Of a stretch of DNA of 6,492 bases, positions 5,411 to 6,492 are shown piece after piece. The notes under the pieces were generated by a model. That model did not search any database and was not told the DNA's origin. It saw only the letters and a list, made by a program, of their open reading frames with translations. Position numbers and translations under genes: made by a program. Source of the stretch: LGRD01 sp031415135 (GTDB taxonomy: Bacteria; Pseudomonadota; Gammaproteobacteria; Burkholderiales; Burkholderiaceae_C); NCBI GenBank assembly GCA_031415135.1, contig JANORB010000200.1:1-6492 (forward strand). Direction: 5' to 3'. How positions within the stretch are numbered: position 1 is the first letter of the stretch; the number at the start of each line of letters is the position of its first letter.

Positions 5411-5414
5411 CTAC
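5387..5414. promoter_or_regulatory. Operator with three half-sites in the divergent region
   Basis: TACTAC (5387-5392) and GTAGTA (5398-5403) form a perfect inverted repeat around TCACG. GTAGT (5398-5402) also pairs with ACTAC (5410-5414) around ATTGTCA, so the central half-site is shared between two overlapping palindromes. They span the spacer and the -35 box of the leftward promoter and lie just upstream of the XRE gene. The likely ligand is the XRE protein encoded at 5438, which would both repress the primase operon and regulate itself; this is inferred from position and symmetry. Confidence 0.65.
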
Positions 5415-5423
5415 GAATCAACG

Positions 5424-5430
5424 AAGGAGG
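5424..5430 (+). promoter_or_regulatory. Strong ribosome binding site fixing a TTG start
   Basis: AAGGAGG lies 7 bases before TTG at 5438. Neither in-frame ATG further on (5459, 5468) has a comparable site, so the TTG is taken as the start. Confidence 0.75.
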
Positions 5431-5437
5431 CCTAACC

Positions 5438-5830
5438 TTGGCGGCACTGACATTCCAGATGCCCGCCATGACCATCAGCGACGACGAACGCACCTTCTTT
5501 GCCGGCCTGGGCGAGCGCGTGGCGCAACTGCGCAAGGCCCGTGGCATCACCCAGGTTCAACTGGCCGAGTCCTTGGAGGTGTCGCAGCAGACGGTGCAGT
5601 CCTACGAAGTCGGCCGCCGACGTATCCCGGTGTCAACGCTGCGGCTGCTGGCCAAGACGCTTTCCGTCTCGCTCGATGAGTTGATGGCCGAGGGTGAACA
5701 TGCACCGCGCAAACGCGGGCCGGTGCCGCAGGTTCAGCGGCAACTGGAGCGTATCAGCGCGCTGCCGAAGCCCAAGCAGCGAGCGGTGATGGATGTGATC
5801 GAGGCCCTGCTCGCGCAGCAGGGCCGCTGA
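5438..5830 (+). CDS. XRE-family helix-turn-helix repressor, 130 aa
   Basis: A cytoplasmic DNA-binding regulator of the Cro/CI (HTH_3) type. The domain covers residues of about 25-83: GERVAQLRKARGITQVQLAE, the recognition segment VSQQTVQSYEVGRRRI, and STLRLLAKTLSVSLDELM. A basic linker (PRKRGPVPQ) and a C-terminal helix (KPKQRAVMDVIEALLAQ) follow and may mediate dimerisation. The start is TTG; an ATG at 5459 would shorten the N-terminus by 7 residues without touching the domain. The gene diverges from the primase operon across a region with palindromic half-sites, so it probably controls that operon and itself. The antitoxin gene begins 26 bases after its stop, so the three rightward genes may form one transcript. 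No peptidase (LexA/CI-type) domain is present, so SOS-type self-cleavage is not expected. Confidence 0.92.
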   Translation: MAALTFQMPAMTISDDERTFFAGLGERVAQLRKARGITQVQLAESLEVSQQTVQSYEVGRRRIPVSTLRLLAKTLSVSLDELMAEGEHAPRKRGPVPQVQRQLERISALPKPKQRAVMDVIEALLAQQGR

Positions 5831-5856
5831 CCAGACAGCGAAGGAAGGGAAGACCG

Positions 5857-6108
5857 ATGAACGCCATCGTGTTCGAGCATGTGCCGGTGGCCGAACTGCC
5901 GGCCGAGTGGCGCGCCAAGTTGGCCAAGGCGCCCGGCGCCACCGTGACGGTGCGCATTGAAGAAGAAGGTCAGGACAGCGCCAAGGCCTACGCCGACGAT
6001 CCGCTGTTCGGGATGTGGCGCGACCGCGAGGACATGGCCGACGTTGCCGGCTACGTGCGCGGCATCCGCGCGGATCGGTTCAGCGACAACAAACCAAGCA
6101 AGGACTGA
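5857..6108 (+). CDS. vapB: VapB-type antitoxin, 83 aa
   Basis: The probable antitoxin of a type II toxin-antitoxin pair: it would bind and inhibit the PIN-domain RNase encoded next, and usually also represses its own operon. The N-terminal half (NAIVFEHVPVAELPAEW, VTVRIEEE) is of the sort seen in small antitoxins. The C-terminal DPLFGMWRDREDMADVAGYVRGIR is a typical toxin-binding tail of antitoxins paired with VapC. The ATG is preceded by GAAGGAAGGG, a good ribosome binding site. It ends 6 bases before the toxin start, the usual tight order of antitoxin then toxin. The assignment rests on the tail motif and the partner. I see no clear AbrB, Phd or ribbon-helix-helix fold in the N-terminus. 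Confidence 0.82.
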   Translation: MNAIVFEHVPVAELPAEWRAKLAKAPGATVTVRIEEEGQDSAKAYADDPLFGMWRDREDMADVAGYVRGIRADRFSDNKPSKD

Positions 6109-6114
6109 TCAGCG

Positions 6115-6492
6115 ATGCTGATCGATTCGGATGTGCTGGTGTGGCTCACGCGTGGGCATGTGGGTGCTGCCGAGCGGCTGCATGCGCTGCCGGCGTGGAG
6201 GATTTCGGCGGTGACCTATATCGAACTCGCCCAGGGCTGCCGCGACAAGGCCGAACTCGCGCGGCTGAAGAAGGGCCTGGCCGCGCGCGGCACCGAGATC
6301 GTGCCGATCACGCCGGCCATCAGCCAGCGGGCGGCCGAACTCATCGACAGCCTGGCGCTGTCGCACGGCATGCGCCTGGCCGATGCGCTCATCGGCGCCA
6401 CCGCCATCGAGCTCAAGGCCACGCTCATCACCGCCAACGTCAAGCACTTCTCGGCCGTCGAGGGGCTGACCATCGAGGCGTTCGCGCCTTGA
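6115..6492 (+). CDS. vapC: VapC-type PIN-domain ribonuclease toxin, 125 aa
   Basis: A PIN-domain endoribonuclease; VapC toxins cleave RNA (often tRNA or rRNA) in a Mg2+-dependent way when free of antitoxin. The acidic metal-binding residues are visible: D4 and D6 in MLIDSDVLVW, E37 in TYIELAQG, and D90 in GMRLADALIGATA. The fourth motif is TANVKHF (106-112), with His at the position that is often Asp, a common variant in this family. The full length fits the family. The stop codon is the last three bases of the window, so the gene is complete and any downstream terminator is out of view. It is probably co-transcribed with the antitoxin and perhaps with the XRE gene, where it would act as an addiction module for the element. 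Confidence 0.92.
   Translation: MLIDSDVLVWLTRGHVGAAERLHALPAWRISAVTYIELAQGCRDKAELARLKKGLAARGTEIVPITPAISQRAAELIDSLALSHGMRLADALIGATAIELKATLITANVKHFSAVEGLTIEAFAP

Overview
The window looks like a piece of a mobile or integrative genetic element in a GC-rich proteobacterium. A beta-proteobacterium such as a member of the Burkholderiales or Rhodocyclales is my best guess, from the codon use and the style of the proteins; I could not run a database search. No housekeeping gene, rRNA, tRNA, CRISPR array or insertion sequence is visible.

Layout. A leftward block runs from about 5410 down to 73. It starts at a promoter with a perfect TTGACA box at 5405-5410. Next comes a 1041-residue primase/ATPase gene (5305-2180), whose order is CHC2 zinc finger, TOPRIM, novel beta-rich region, AAA+-like P-loop ATPase and winged helix. 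A XerC/D-like tyrosine recombinase follows one base later, from a GTG codon (2178-1012). After that is a stretch of about 640 bases without a convincing gene (375-1011), then a small ribbon-helix-helix-like gene (374-117) and a clean intrinsic terminator (73-97). A rightward block starts at about 5420. It holds an XRE-type repressor with a TTG start and a very strong ribosome binding site (5438-5830), a VapB-type antitoxin (5857-6108) and a VapC PIN-domain toxin (6115-6492), which ends exactly at the window edge.

How it may work together. The 132-base divergent intergenic region carries three half-sites (ACTAC/GTAGT) lying across the primase promoter. The simplest reading is that the XRE protein represses the primase-recombinase operon, as in a small phage-like or ICE-like switch, while the co-directional VapBC pair stabilises the element. 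Primase, ATPase and tyrosine recombinase in one coupled operon suggest an element that primes or replicates its own DNA and recombines site-specifically.

Most unusual features. (1) Positions 448-964 are packed with consecutive long stems, including two three-way-junction-like folds. All five wobble positions I found in the stems are G-T on the + strand (A-C on the - strand), so the + strand is the one that appears to fold, either as RNA or as single-stranded DNA. (2) Inside it, an 82-base inverted repeat (692-773) places Xer-dif-like half-sites in inverted orientation, right beside the Xer-like gene. (3) The primase gene has exactly three TTA codons, and all three lie within near-identical copies of a 17-base motif at domain linkers and at the extreme C-terminus.
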